A stretch of DNA of 55,493 nucleotides from an uncultured Chitinophagaceae bacterium. Lineage in GTDB: Bacteria > Bacteroidota > Bacteroidia > Chitinophagales > Chitinophagaceae. Positions 45,754 to 54,065 of this stretch are shown piece after piece. Every line of letters begins with the position of its first letter. Position 1 is the stretch's first letter. The notes below the pieces were generated by a model that had not been told where the DNA came from, did no database searches, and saw only the letters and a list, made by a program, of their open reading frames with translations. Location of the stretch: contig CALKVC010000054.1 of the NCBI GenBank assembly GCA_937996595.1, forward strand, positions 1-55,493, given 5' to 3'. The position numbers were made by a program, and so were the translations under genes.

Positions 45754-46941
45754 CTATTTTATAACGCCCAGTTCCTTACCAACTTTTGTAAAGGCGGCTA
45801 TGGCTTTGTCGAGGTGCCTTGTATCATGTGCAGCGCTCAGTTGTACCCTGATCCTTGCCTGTCCTTTAGGTACAACGGGGAAAAAGAATCCGATCACATA
45901 AATGCCTTCATCCAGCAATTTCGCTGCAAAGTTTTGGGCAACCAGGGCATCATACAGCATGATCGGTACAATGGGATGTTCACCGGGCTTGATATCAAAA
46001 CCGGCTTCAGTCATTTTTGAACGGAAATACTTTGTGTTATTTTCAAGTTTGTCCCTTAACTCTGTTGTATGGCTTAGCATATCCAGTACCGCAATGGAAG
46101 CCCCAACAATGCTGGGGGCAAGTGTATTACTGAACAGGTATGGCCGGCTGCGTTGCCTCAGCATTTCAACAATCTCTTTTTTCCCGGAAGTAAATCCGCC
46201 ACTGGCACCGCCCAGCGCCTTGCCCAATGTGCCTGTAATGATATCTATCCTACCCATTACATTACGATATTCATGCGTGCCCCTGCCTGTTTTGCCCAGG
46301 AATCCGGATGAATGGCATTCGTCGATCATCACCAATGCATCATATTTATCTGCCAGGTCGCAAATCTTGTCGAGCTGGGCAATGGTTCCGTCCATACTGA
46401 ACGAACCATCCGTTACAATTATCCGGTTCCTTAAACCAGATGATTCTTTCAGTTTTTCTTCCAGGTCGGCCATGTTATTATGTTCATAACGGAAGCGCTG
46501 AGCTTTACAAAGCCTTATGCCATCAATAATGGAAGCATGGTTAAGTGCATCACTGATAATGGCATCCTCTTCATTGAATAATGGTTCAAATACACCACCG
46601 TTGGCATCAAAAGCCGCAGCATATAGGATACTGTCTTCCGTGCCCAGGAAAGCGGCAATTTTCTTTTCCAGTTCCTTATGGATATCCTGTGTTCCGCAAA
46701 TAAAACGGACACTGCTCATCCCATAACCGCGGTAATCAATATATTTCTTGGCAGCTTCCAGCACTTTCGGATGAGAAGATAACCCCAGGTAATTATTGGC
46801 ACAAAAGTTAAGTACCGATTTGCCGTTTACAATAATTTCCGCACCCTGCTCGCTGGTTATCACCCGTTCGTTCTTGAAAAGGCCGGCCGTTTTTATTTCC
46901 TCCAGCTCAGCAGATATCCTGTTGACAAATGATTTATTCAT
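45754..46941 (-). CDS. kbl: Glycine C-acetyltransferase (2-amino-3-ketobutyrate CoA ligase)
   Basis: A 395-residue PLP enzyme of the alpha-oxoamine synthase family, typical Kbl length. Diagnostic parts are NFCANNYLGLSSHPKV, GMSSVRFICGTQDIHKELE, DECHSSGFLGKTGRGTHEY and GTLGKALGGASGG, with the PLP lysine at Lys241. It converts 2-amino-3-oxobutyrate and CoA to glycine and acetyl-CoA in threonine breakdown. No threonine dehydrogenase is in the window. Confidence 0.95.
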   Translation of the reverse strand: MNKSFVNRISAELEEIKTAGLFKNERVITSEQGAEIIVNGKSVLNFCANNYLGLSSHPKVLEAAKKYIDYRGYGMSSVRFICGTQDIHKELEKKIAAFLGTEDSILYAAAFDANGGVFEPLFNEEDAIISDALNHASIIDGIRLCKAQRFRYEHNNMADLEEKLKESSGLRNRIIVTDGSFSMDGTIAQLDKICDLADKYDALVMIDECHSSGFLGKTGRGTHEYRNVMGRIDIITGTLGKALGGASGGFTSGKKEIVEMLRQRSRPYLFSNTLAPSIVGASIAVLDMLSHTTELRDKLENNTKYFRSKMTEAGFDIKPGEHPIVPIMLYDALVAQNFAAKLLDEGIYVIGFFFPVVPKGQARIRVQLSAAHDTRHLDKAIAAFTKVGKELGVIK

Positions 46942-46960
46942 ATAATGATTTTTCTGTCTG

Positions 46961-46968
46961 CAAAGCTA
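46961..46968 (-). promoter_or_regulatory. Possible -7 box of kbl
   Basis: Minus-strand TAGCTTTG fits TAnnTTTG and ends about 20 bases before the kbl ATG. No matching upstream TTTG is seen at 17-23 bases. Confidence 0.35.
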
Positions 46969-47060
46969 CATAACTCAAACTCATGAACAGGGTTTTTATA
47001 AGGGAAGTTTATATATGATTGCCATATATTTTAAAATTGTTTAACATTAATTTACCCTGC

Positions 47061-47086
47061 TGTAACTTTTTCATGTATACTTTCGT
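47061..47086 (+). promoter_or_regulatory. ECF-sigma-type promoter 1
   Basis: TGTAACTTTT (47061-47070), 13 bases, then CGT (47084-47086). The AAC-type -35 with a CGT-type -10 fits extracytoplasmic-function sigma factors. The same pattern recurs at 47328 in front of the sigma gene. This copy drives the small ORF at 47107. Confidence 0.45.
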
Positions 47087-47106
47087 TTTACTCAAAAACC
47101 AGGGCT

Positions 47107-47313
47107 ATGCAAATGAAAAAAGAGATCATCGCATTCAGTATATTAATCACTTTATGTGCCTTTTTGATGTTTACAGCTTCATTTTCAATGAATTCAACCG
47201 TTTCATGTGGCAAGTCAGCTGAACAGGAAAAACCAACCTGCCAGCAGGTTCCGAATAGCAAAAACCTGCCCTGGAACTTCTTTACCCATAGTTTATTGCA
47301 TTTTTCATCCTGA
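47107..47313 (+). CDS. Small putative secreted protein
   Basis: 68 residues (66 if the ATG at 47113 is used). The N-terminus (MKKEIIAFSILITLCAFLMF) is a strong export or membrane signal. The short mature part holds two Cys (SCGKSAEQEKPTCQQV) that could form a disulfide. I recognise no family. The ECF-type promoter 20 bases upstream and the sigma operon 86 bases downstream support a real gene, perhaps a target of that sigma factor. A minus-strand frame over the same bases (47088-47327) has no such support. Confidence 0.5.
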   Translation: MQMKKEIIAFSILITLCAFLMFTASFSMNSTVSCGKSAEQEKPTCQQVPNSKNLPWNFFTHSLLHFSS

Positions 47314-47327
47314 TTTATGTTAAACAC

Positions 47328-47352
47328 TGTAACTTTTAAAACAGATAAACGT
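47328..47352 (+). promoter_or_regulatory. ECF-sigma-type promoter 2 (sigma operon)
   Basis: TGTAACTTTT (47328-47337), 12 bases, then CGT (47350-47352), 47 bases before the sigma-factor ATG. It shares a 10-base identical -35 region with the copy at 47061, consistent with autoregulation by the encoded sigma factor. Confidence 0.45.
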
Positions 47353-47399
47353 ATTATACTGGCAGATAGCTAAGATTCATAATTGACCGTTATAACTGT

Positions 47400-47885
47400 A
47401 TGACTGAGAGAGAATACAATAACTGTGTGAACGATTATTCGGATAATGTGTACCGCTTTATCCTGAAAAACCTTCGCCATGAAGAAGATGCCAAAGACGT
47501 GGTTCAGGGGGCATTTGAGAAATTGTGGATCAACCGGATGCAGGTGGATATGTCTAAAATTAAAAGCTATTTGTTCACCATTGCGTATAACCTGATGATT
47601 GACCATATCAGGAAGAATAAAAGGATCAGCTTAAAAGAGGAATTTACAGAGGAAGACAGGGGGTATGTAAAGCAGCATTCCAATGCGAAAAGGATTTTAG
47701 ATGAAGCACTGGGAAAACTCAGTGAAACACAAAGGAGCCTGGTGATGCTTAAGGATTATGAAGGATACAATTATGCAGAGATAGGGGAGATAACCGGATT
47801 GAATGAAAGCCAGGTGAAAGTGTACCTGCACCGGGCCAGGTTACAGTTAAGGGCTTATATTGTAAAACCTGAAAATGTACTGTAA
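47400..47885 (+). CDS. RNA polymerase sigma-70 factor, ECF subfamily
   Basis: 161 residues. Region 2 (about 8-75) includes FILKNLRHEEDAKDVVQGAFEKLW and SYLFTIAYNLMIDHIRKNK. Region 4 (about 95-155) includes ALGKLSETQRSLVMLKDYEGYNYAEIG and SQVKVYLHRARLQLR. It directs RNA polymerase to stress- or envelope-responsive promoters, plausibly the two TGTAAC/CGT sites nearby. The anti-sigma gene follows after 23 bases. Confidence 0.95.
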   Translation: MTEREYNNCVNDYSDNVYRFILKNLRHEEDAKDVVQGAFEKLWINRMQVDMSKIKSYLFTIAYNLMIDHIRKNKRISLKEEFTEEDRGYVKQHSNAKRILDEALGKLSETQRSLVMLKDYEGYNYAEIGEITGLNESQVKVYLHRARLQLRAYIVKPENVL

Positions 47886-47908
47886 GCAATAAACCGCTTT
47901 AAAAAAAA

Positions 47909-49060
47909 ATGAAGATTAACCGACATAATTACGAAACATTCTTTTTACTGTATGCAGATAATGAATTGTCTGCTGAAGAGAGAATGATTGTGGAAGAATT
48001 TGTTCAGGATAATCCAGACCTGAAACCGGAGCTTGAATCCTTCATTGAAACCATCCTGCCATCCGAAGACATTGCATATCCTTCAACAGGTGCTTTGTAT
48101 AAGCATGAGATAATATTTGACAATCTGCAGGAAGAATTGTTGTTGCATCTAGACGGCGAGTTGGATGAAACTTCAAAGAAAGTGATTGAGCATTCGATAA
48201 ATACCAACGGCCAGGTTGAAAAAGAATGGATGTTATGGCAGCAGACTAAACTGGACAGCCGCGACAAGATCATTTTCAGTGATAAGCAACGCTTGTACCG
48301 TCATGAAAAACGCGGGGTTGTGCAAATGCGTTTTTACAGGATGGCCGCCGCTGCAGTTTTGCTTATTGGCATGTTCACTGCTATATCTGTTATCACCAAA
48401 GATAAACCGCTGGATGACATTGATAACGCAGTTGCAAAAACAGGTAATAACAGTGCAGTGGAAAAAAGCCGTTCAGGTAAGTCAGATAACAATTCTGATG
48501 AAACAACAACAGTAATGCAGGAAGACGGGCAGTCTGAAGCGGGAAATACCAGTGTGGCGGGCGTTATACCGGTAAAGGATAACAGCCGTATTAAGGTTTC
48601 CAGCGTAAAGAGCACAGCAGATGGCAATAACAGCAACTATGCTGCAGTGAAACCACAAACAACGAAAAACGGTTTAGAAAATATTAACAAAAGCAATAGT
48701 AACGAATTGGATAATCCGCCCGTATTAAATAACAAAAGGGAACAGGTGGTTTACCTGAACCAGGCGCCGGGTGAACTTGCAGCAACCGCTCCGGGAGAAA
48801 AGATTTCAACACCGGAAAGGTCGACTATAACTGATTACGAAACCGAATTGCCCAAAGCAGATAAGTACGCAAGAACAGCAGCATTAACTGATGGAGAAAC
48901 AGAAAGTGGCAATAAGATACTCTATATGAATGAAGAAACAGTAACCCGTTCAAAAGTGGGTGGCTTCCTGAGGAAAGTAAAAAGGGTGATAGAAAGGAAC
49001 ACCAGTATCAATACCGGAAACGGCGTGAAAGTGGCTGGTTTTGAATTCGCTGTTAAATAA
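47909..49060 (+). CDS. Anti-sigma-factor-like membrane protein
   Basis: 383 residues. Two copies of a short motif stand in the cytoplasmic part: LLYADNELSAEERMIVEEFV (about 13-32) and LLLHLDGELDETSKKVIEHS (about 76-95). Then comes one membrane helix (about 143-163, RMAAAAVLLIGMFTAISVI) and a long polar periplasmic region rich in Asn, Ser and Lys. The zinc-binding HxxxCxxC of ZAS anti-sigmas is missing. The position right after an ECF sigma gene makes an anti-sigma role likely. Confidence 0.78.
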   Translation: MKINRHNYETFFLLYADNELSAEERMIVEEFVQDNPDLKPELESFIETILPSEDIAYPSTGALYKHEIIFDNLQEELLLHLDGELDETSKKVIEHSINTNGQVEKEWMLWQQTKLDSRDKIIFSDKQRLYRHEKRGVVQMRFYRMAAAAVLLIGMFTAISVITKDKPLDDIDNAVAKTGNNSAVEKSRSGKSDNNSDETTTVMQEDGQSEAGNTSVAGVIPVKDNSRIKVSSVKSTADGNNSNYAAVKPQTTKNGLENINKSNSNELDNPPVLNNKREQVVYLNQAPGELAATAPGEKISTPERSTITDYETELPKADKYARTAALTDGETESGNKILYMNEETVTRSKVGGFLRKVKRVIERNTSINTGNGVKVAGFEFAVK

Positions 49061-49158
49061 TAATCCCTGAATTTACAATTTGTAAAAGATTGTGATGTGT
49101 AACGCATCGCCCGGGGCATTGCTGTATCAAATTTTGAAAAATAAATAAAAGAATAAAG

Positions 49159-50037
49159 ATGAAAAAGCTAAACATGTTATTAATTGCTGTACTGGCCGGT
49201 TATGGCACAATGGCACAAACAGACACAACCGTTACCACGAAAAGCGATACCATGCGTATCGGAAATATCATCATCATCAAGAAAGGGAAAAAAGTGAATG
49301 CCGACAGTGCCGGTATTGAATTAACGCAGGAATCACAAGCCCGTAAACATTCATCAAAAGTTACCACAAACTGGTGGATCGTTGACCTCGGCTTTTCCAA
49401 TTACGATGACCAGACAAATTATACATCCGCAAATGCAGGCGGTTACCTGGCAGACCGGCCCGGTTCATCTTTCACAAAAAATGATTTTAAACTCCGGACG
49501 GGAAAAAGCATAAACGTGAATATCTGGCTTTTCATGCAACGTATAAACCTGATAAAGAAAAATGTAAACCTTAAGTACGGGCTTGGTGTAGAATTAAATA
49601 ATTACAGGTTCAGGGCTCCGTTGAGTTTCAGGGAAAGTGGCGAAATACCTTATTCCGGGGGCCTTCAGACAAATAACACTTTCATATTCAGGGATTCCAT
49701 CAATTTTTCAAAAAACAAGCTGGCGGCAGATTATGTAACGGTACCTGTAATGCTTAATTTTTCTACAACGCCCAGGCATAACCGAAAACCATTCATTTTC
49801 AGTGCCGGTGTAAGTGCGGGCTATTTATACAGCCAGCGAAACAAGCAGGTAAGTAATGAACGTGGTAAATTGAAGAATAAGGGCGATTATGACCTGGAGA
49901 AATTCAAGTTCTCTTATGTGGCTGAAATTGGCTACGGGCCTGTAAAACTGTATGGTTCATACAGCCCGAAATCAATGTTCGAACGCAGCCTCGATATGCG
50001 GCCCTATAACTTCGGTATCCGGTTCAGCAGCTGGTAA
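49159..50037 (+). CDS. Outer-membrane beta-barrel protein (PorT-like), unknown role
   Basis: 292 residues with a signal peptide (1-19, GTMAQ). A polar linker (20-65) precedes amphipathic strands from WWIVDLGFSNYDDQTNY to the C-terminal NFGIRFSSW, which ends in an aromatic residue, as outer-membrane barrels do. About eight strands fit the length. It follows the sigma/anti-sigma pair, so it is probably a cargo gene of that regulon. A TGTAAC at 49099-49104 precedes it without a clear CGT partner. Confidence 0.75.
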   Translation: MKKLNMLLIAVLAGYGTMAQTDTTVTTKSDTMRIGNIIIIKKGKKVNADSAGIELTQESQARKHSSKVTTNWWIVDLGFSNYDDQTNYTSANAGGYLADRPGSSFTKNDFKLRTGKSINVNIWLFMQRINLIKKNVNLKYGLGVELNNYRFRAPLSFRESGEIPYSGGLQTNNTFIFRDSINFSKNKLAADYVTVPVMLNFSTTPRHNRKPFIFSAGVSAGYLYSQRNKQVSNERGKLKNKGDYDLEKFKFSYVAEIGYGPVKLYGSYSPKSMFERSLDMRPYNFGIRFSSW

Positions 50038-50161
50038 GTAGTTTTTTATATGCTCTCTCAGCAACCTTCGTTGGCGATAAAACAATCGTTTTAAAGCCCG
50101 CGGAGGTTTTTTATTATGCCCTGTTTATTTTATATAAATTAGCTGCATAATACATTTTATC

Positions 50162-51190
50162 ATGAAACCTGCAACGGATTTCACCCGTTTTATCAGCGCT
50201 TTTGAACAAAAGCTTGCCATGGTGATTCCTGCTGCGGTTTCTGCAGAACCTTATTGCATCAGGTACCTGGAACACTTATTAAACCATAAAAAATATTACC
50301 TGCATATTTATGCTGATGTGCTGCAAAAGCTGGATGAAAAAGCAGGCAAAAAAATATCTGATATAATCCTCATTGATTATGGATGTGGCAATGGCCTGCT
50401 TGGATTATTTGCATCTTTCTGCGGGTTTGGGAAAATTATTTTTGCAGATGCGGATGAAAAATTCACTGCAGCATCCGGGCAATTGGCCGGCCAGTTGGGA
50501 TTGAATGGAGGAACATATATAACGGGTGATTTGCATGACATATATAATCGATTGGAAAAGGAAAAACCGGATGCAATAGCAGGTACTGATGTGATAGAAC
50601 ATATTTATGATTTACAGCAATTCATGTTAGCGTTGAAAAAGGTAAATCCAGCGTTTGTTTCTGTTTTCAGCACAGCATCCAACCCGCTGAACCCGTTTAA
50701 GCGGAGCGAATTAAGGAAGATCCAGTTACGGGATGAACTGCAGGGCGGAACTCCCGGTGATTATGCATTATTTGGCGCCGAACACCTAGAACCGTTTCTG
50801 AAAATACGTGAACGTATCATCAGGGAAAAAGCCGGAAACCTGCCAGAACCGGAAATTATCAGTCTGTCGGTAGCAACCCGGGGAATGAACAGGGATGATA
50901 TTGAAAGGGCAGTTAACAATTACCTGGTAAAGGGGCAAATGCCGGAGCCCGCTCCCGGTACAAACACATGTAACCCGGTAAATGGAAGCTGGAGCGAACG
51001 ATTAATACCCCTGAAGGCGTATCATCACGTATACCGTGAAGCGGGTTTTTCCTGTAAGATCTACGCAGGGTTTTACAATGTTTTTGAAGGTGGTACACTG
51101 GTATTTGTAAAAAAACTGCTAAACAAGTTAACGGCTGTTTTTGGAAAAAGATTTTCTCCTTATATTGTAATAGTTGGGTTTAAGGAGTGA
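50162..51190 (+). CDS. Class I SAM-dependent methyltransferase
   Basis: 342 residues. SAM-binding motif I is LIDYGCGNGLLGLFA (about 63-77), motif II is IIFADADEKF, and the acidic/catalytic loop is AGTDVIEHIYDLQQF. The C-terminal part (about 180-342) is family-unspecific, with FSCKIYAGFYNVFEGG. The substrate is unknown; similarity is to glycan/lipid-type methyltransferases rather than rRNA ones. Single gene followed by the transpeptidase. Confidence 0.8.
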   Translation: MKPATDFTRFISAFEQKLAMVIPAAVSAEPYCIRYLEHLLNHKKYYLHIYADVLQKLDEKAGKKISDIILIDYGCGNGLLGLFASFCGFGKIIFADADEKFTAASGQLAGQLGLNGGTYITGDLHDIYNRLEKEKPDAIAGTDVIEHIYDLQQFMLALKKVNPAFVSVFSTASNPLNPFKRSELRKIQLRDELQGGTPGDYALFGAEHLEPFLKIRERIIREKAGNLPEPEIISLSVATRGMNRDDIERAVNNYLVKGQMPEPAPGTNTCNPVNGSWSERLIPLKAYHHVYREAGFSCKIYAGFYNVFEGGTLVFVKKLLNKLTAVFGKRFSPYIVIVGFKE

Positions 51191-51281
51191 GTTTATTTTT
51201 TACAATTTGTTAAAGTATTTTAGTGGGGAAATAAGCTTTTGTGGCATATCGTTTGAGTATAAACAGAAAATCAATTTGATT

Positions 51282-51854
51282 ATGAAGTTCCGCATTTTCT
51301 TTTCATTGGCAGCCCTGAGCCTGGTTGGGTTATTAATGGCATTTGTACCATCCGACAGCCTTAAGTCAGGCAACCGGCATAAGGCAGGTAACAACTCCAT
51401 AACCACAGAAGAAAACCCATTTTATATCATTGTTGACAAAAGCGATTATGAGCTGAAAGTGTATGATGAAGAAGGCTGGTATGCAACTTACCCCATTGTA
51501 TTCGGAAGCAAGGACCTTTCAGATAAGATGCGGGAAGGAGATAAGCGGACCCCGAACGGGAAATTTAAAGTGTTATTGAAGAAGATTCATCCAAAATGGG
51601 GGCCTGAATTGTTACTGGATTACCCGAATGAAGAAAATTACCAACTATTTAAAGAAAGAAAGGCAAAGGGTTTGATTCCGAAGAATGCAAGGATTGGGAA
51701 CGGAATCGCCATTCATGCTACCAGGCCTCAGGAAGAATGGACCGTAGATAATTTCTATAACTGGACCGACGGTTGTGTGTCGGTAAAATATACGGAAATG
51801 CAGGATTTGTTCAGTTATATACCTGTAGGAACATCAGTCACCATCCAGCCGTAA
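51282..51854 (+). CDS. L,D-transpeptidase (YkuD-family)
   Basis: About 190 residues from ATG 51282: a signal/membrane segment (about 5-22) and a YkuD domain (about 48-188). FYIIVDKSDYELKVYDEEGWY opens the domain, KRTPNGKFKVLLKK is the middle motif, IAIHAT supplies the His and TDGCVSV the catalytic Cys. The Ser/His before and Arg after the Cys of the classic SHGCIRL are replaced, as in YafK-like members. It may crosslink peptidoglycan or detach/attach an envelope protein. The frame upstream to 51174 is non-homologous and was not used. Confidence 0.87.
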   Translation: MKFRIFFSLAALSLVGLLMAFVPSDSLKSGNRHKAGNNSITTEENPFYIIVDKSDYELKVYDEEGWYATYPIVFGSKDLSDKMREGDKRTPNGKFKVLLKKIHPKWGPELLLDYPNEENYQLFKERKAKGLIPKNARIGNGIAIHATRPQEEWTVDNFYNWTDGCVSVKYTEMQDLFSYIPVGTSVTIQP

Positions 51855-51868
51855 TTTCCCGGCAGCAC

Positions 51869-53119
51869 TTATTCTTCTGTATAAAATTGTGTTGCAGGGA
51901 AGAAAAGTAAATTCCCGTCTCCATAGCTCAGGAACCTGAAATCATGGTTCAATGCATAATCGTATATCTTTTTCCATTCATCACCAACAGCCGCCGCTAC
52001 CAGCAGCAATAAGGTTGACTGAGGCTGGTGAAAATTGGTGATTAATGCCCTGGCAAACCTGAATCTGTATCCGGGTGTAATGAGTATTTGTGTTTGAGTG
52101 AAAATATGGTCCAGCCCCTTTTTTGTTAACCAGTGTACCAATGATTGTAAAGATGCGGCTTTGCTTAGTGTACAGTTAGCTAAAGGCTTCTCATATACTT
52201 CCCATTGTGAAAGATCCAGTTTGTCAGCATCAGGATTTGCATTTGCTTTTACACCAAGCCAATATAGTGTTTCAATGGTACGCAAAGAAGTGGTGCCAAC
52301 AGCAATGATATCACCTTTTTTCTCCAGTAATTTTTTAATTGCCTGTATGCTTACATCAATCCATTCTGCATGCATTTCATGTTCCTGCATTGATTTGGAT
52401 TTAACCGGCTTGAAAGTGCCGGCACCAACGTGCAAGGTTACCTGTTCGCATTCAATATTATTTTTTGACAGGTCATTAAAAATATGCTCTGTGAAATGCA
52501 GGCCTGCAGTTGGAGCGGCAACCGATCCGTGATGCCTGGCATATATTGTCTGATATCGGTTTTCATCATCTGGATCCGTTTCACGTTTTATATAAGGCGG
52601 CAATGGTATTTTACCTGATTGTTCAATGATTTCTGCAAAGCTATATGCAGATGGCGACCATGAAAATTCAATTTCGTATGCATCCGGGAGTTTTGTTTTC
52701 ATTTCAGCATATAAAACAGCTGTTGTGCCCTTGATGGAAATTTCTTTCTTCAGTTTGCCTTCTTTCCATTTGGAAGCGCCGCCAACAAAGCATTTCCAGG
52801 AAATATTCCCGGCCTGTTTCATGGCATCATCATAATTGGTTATCTGGCCAATAGGTTCCAGGCAAAAAATCTCTAAAATGCCACCACTGTTTTTTTCAAA
52901 TAGAATCCGTGCATTGATAACCCTGCTGTTATTGAAAACCAGCAGGCTCCCGCCCGGCAGGTACCCGGCTATGTTGCGGTACTCATCTTCCCTGATATAT
53001 CCATCTTTATATATCAGCAACCTGGCTTTATCTCTTTCTGCAGCAGGATGATGAGCTATCCTGTTTTCCGGTAACTGATAGGTAAAATCATTTATGGAAA
53101 TATGCCTGGGGTCTTCCAT
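51869..53119 (-). CDS. S-adenosylmethionine:tRNA ribosyltransferase-isomerase family protein
   Basis: 416 residues, QueA fold. HHPAAERDKARLLIYKDGYI, SLLVFNNSRVINARI, GSVAAPTAGLHFTEHI, VTLHVGAGTFKPVKS and TNFHQPQSTLLLLVAA are the conserved QueA blocks. QueA transfers ribose from SAM to preQ1-tRNA in queuosine synthesis. It is longer than the ~350 residues of classic QueA, with an insert around 80-130 and 280-320. It may therefore be the longer Bacteroidota paralogue rather than the main enzyme, and I leave the gene symbol open. Confidence 0.85.
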   Translation of the reverse strand: MEDPRHISINDFTYQLPENRIAHHPAAERDKARLLIYKDGYIREDEYRNIAGYLPGGSLLVFNNSRVINARILFEKNSGGILEIFCLEPIGQITNYDDAMKQAGNISWKCFVGGASKWKEGKLKKEISIKGTTAVLYAEMKTKLPDAYEIEFSWSPSAYSFAEIIEQSGKIPLPPYIKRETDPDDENRYQTIYARHHGSVAAPTAGLHFTEHIFNDLSKNNIECEQVTLHVGAGTFKPVKSKSMQEHEMHAEWIDVSIQAIKKLLEKKGDIIAVGTTSLRTIETLYWLGVKANANPDADKLDLSQWEVYEKPLANCTLSKAASLQSLVHWLTKKGLDHIFTQTQILITPGYRFRFARALITNFHQPQSTLLLLVAAAVGDEWKKIYDYALNHDFRFLSYGDGNLLFFPATQFYTEE

Positions 53120-53172
53120 GTAAGTAGTATATTTTTATAGGCTGATAACAAATGAAAGGTGACCGTTCTGTT

Positions 53173-54000
53173 TTATGGTTCCTTATATGGGAATTGTATT
53201 TTAAACGCTTCATATATGCTGTTATGAAGAATCGTTGCATGGTTTTCTTTTGGTAATGGCATGAAATCAACGGTAAGGTTCTTTTTCCCTGATTTTTTTA
53301 AAACCTTTACCAGTTTTTCTGCCACCGATTCCATCATAATTCCTTCCGAGCCAACAGAAACATATACATACAGGTCTGTATCTGCCTGTTGTTGAAGCAG
53401 TGATTTGGATTCGTCAAGCAATGACTCATTGTTCCACCATAAACTGGGGCTTATGATGAAGTAGTGTGTGAATAACCAGGGCTTTTTGAGCAATATTTCT
53501 GTAGCAAGCAAGCCACCCAGCGATTGGCCAACCAGGTATTTTATTCCGGTTGTTTTGAAGTTTGAATTAATATATGGCAGCACTTCTTTTTCAATGAATG
53601 CTATGAAACTGGCTGAACCTCCGGTTGTAGGATACTTATCTTTCAGGTCTTTCAGGCTGGTGGGAAATGTAAAATCCCTTTTCCTGTCTGTATTGGCTAT
53701 GCCAACAACAATGAAATCGGGCATTTGGTACATCATATTGAAAAACTGAACAAGCCCTGAAATGTGAATGATGTCTTCATTTACCGAACCGTCCAGTAAA
53801 TATATTACAGGGTAAGATTTTTGTTTGTCAAAATTTTCCGGTAATACAATATTTAAAACCCTTTTTTCAGCCAGTATCTGCGACCTGAATGTATGCGTTT
53901 CGCCGATAGTAAAAGGAACATTTGTGATGCTGTCGGATTGCGCCCTTGTAATGAATGAATGGAACAGCATGAACAGAAAAAAATGAAGTACCGGTTTCAT
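53173..54000 (-). CDS. Secreted alpha/beta-hydrolase, esterase D/Fes-like
   Basis: 275 residues with a signal peptide (1-20, FITRA). The fold is an esterase of the putative-esterase/Fes-IroE group. YPVIYLLDGS is the oxyanion strand, GQSLGG holds nucleophile Ser160, and KENHATI carries the His. Such enzymes cleave siderophore or feruloyl esters or have unknown substrates. It stands between the QueA-like gene and the beta-lactamase-like gene, all on the minus strand. Confidence 0.85.
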   Translation of the reverse strand: MKPVLHFFLFMLFHSFITRAQSDSITNVPFTIGETHTFRSQILAEKRVLNIVLPENFDKQKSYPVIYLLDGSVNEDIIHISGLVQFFNMMYQMPDFIVVGIANTDRKRDFTFPTSLKDLKDKYPTTGGSASFIAFIEKEVLPYINSNFKTTGIKYLVGQSLGGLLATEILLKKPWLFTHYFIISPSLWWNNESLLDESKSLLQQQADTDLYVYVSVGSEGIMMESVAEKLVKVLKKSGKKNLTVDFMPLPKENHATILHNSIYEAFKIQFPYKEP

Positions 54001-54065
54001 GTTCCAAAATTAATTAATAAGGAGGGATGTTTGCGTAGAAAAATCGGGCCGTTTAAATGAAGCGA

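Noticed and set aside
47088..47327. 79-codon minus-strand frame over the small exported-protein gene
   Set aside because: No signal peptide, no promoter, and it runs against the better-supported plus-strand gene.
49099..49104. TGTAAC upstream of the beta-barrel gene as a third ECF promoter
   Set aside because: No CGT lies at 16-18 bases from it, so it was mentioned in the gene entry but not called.
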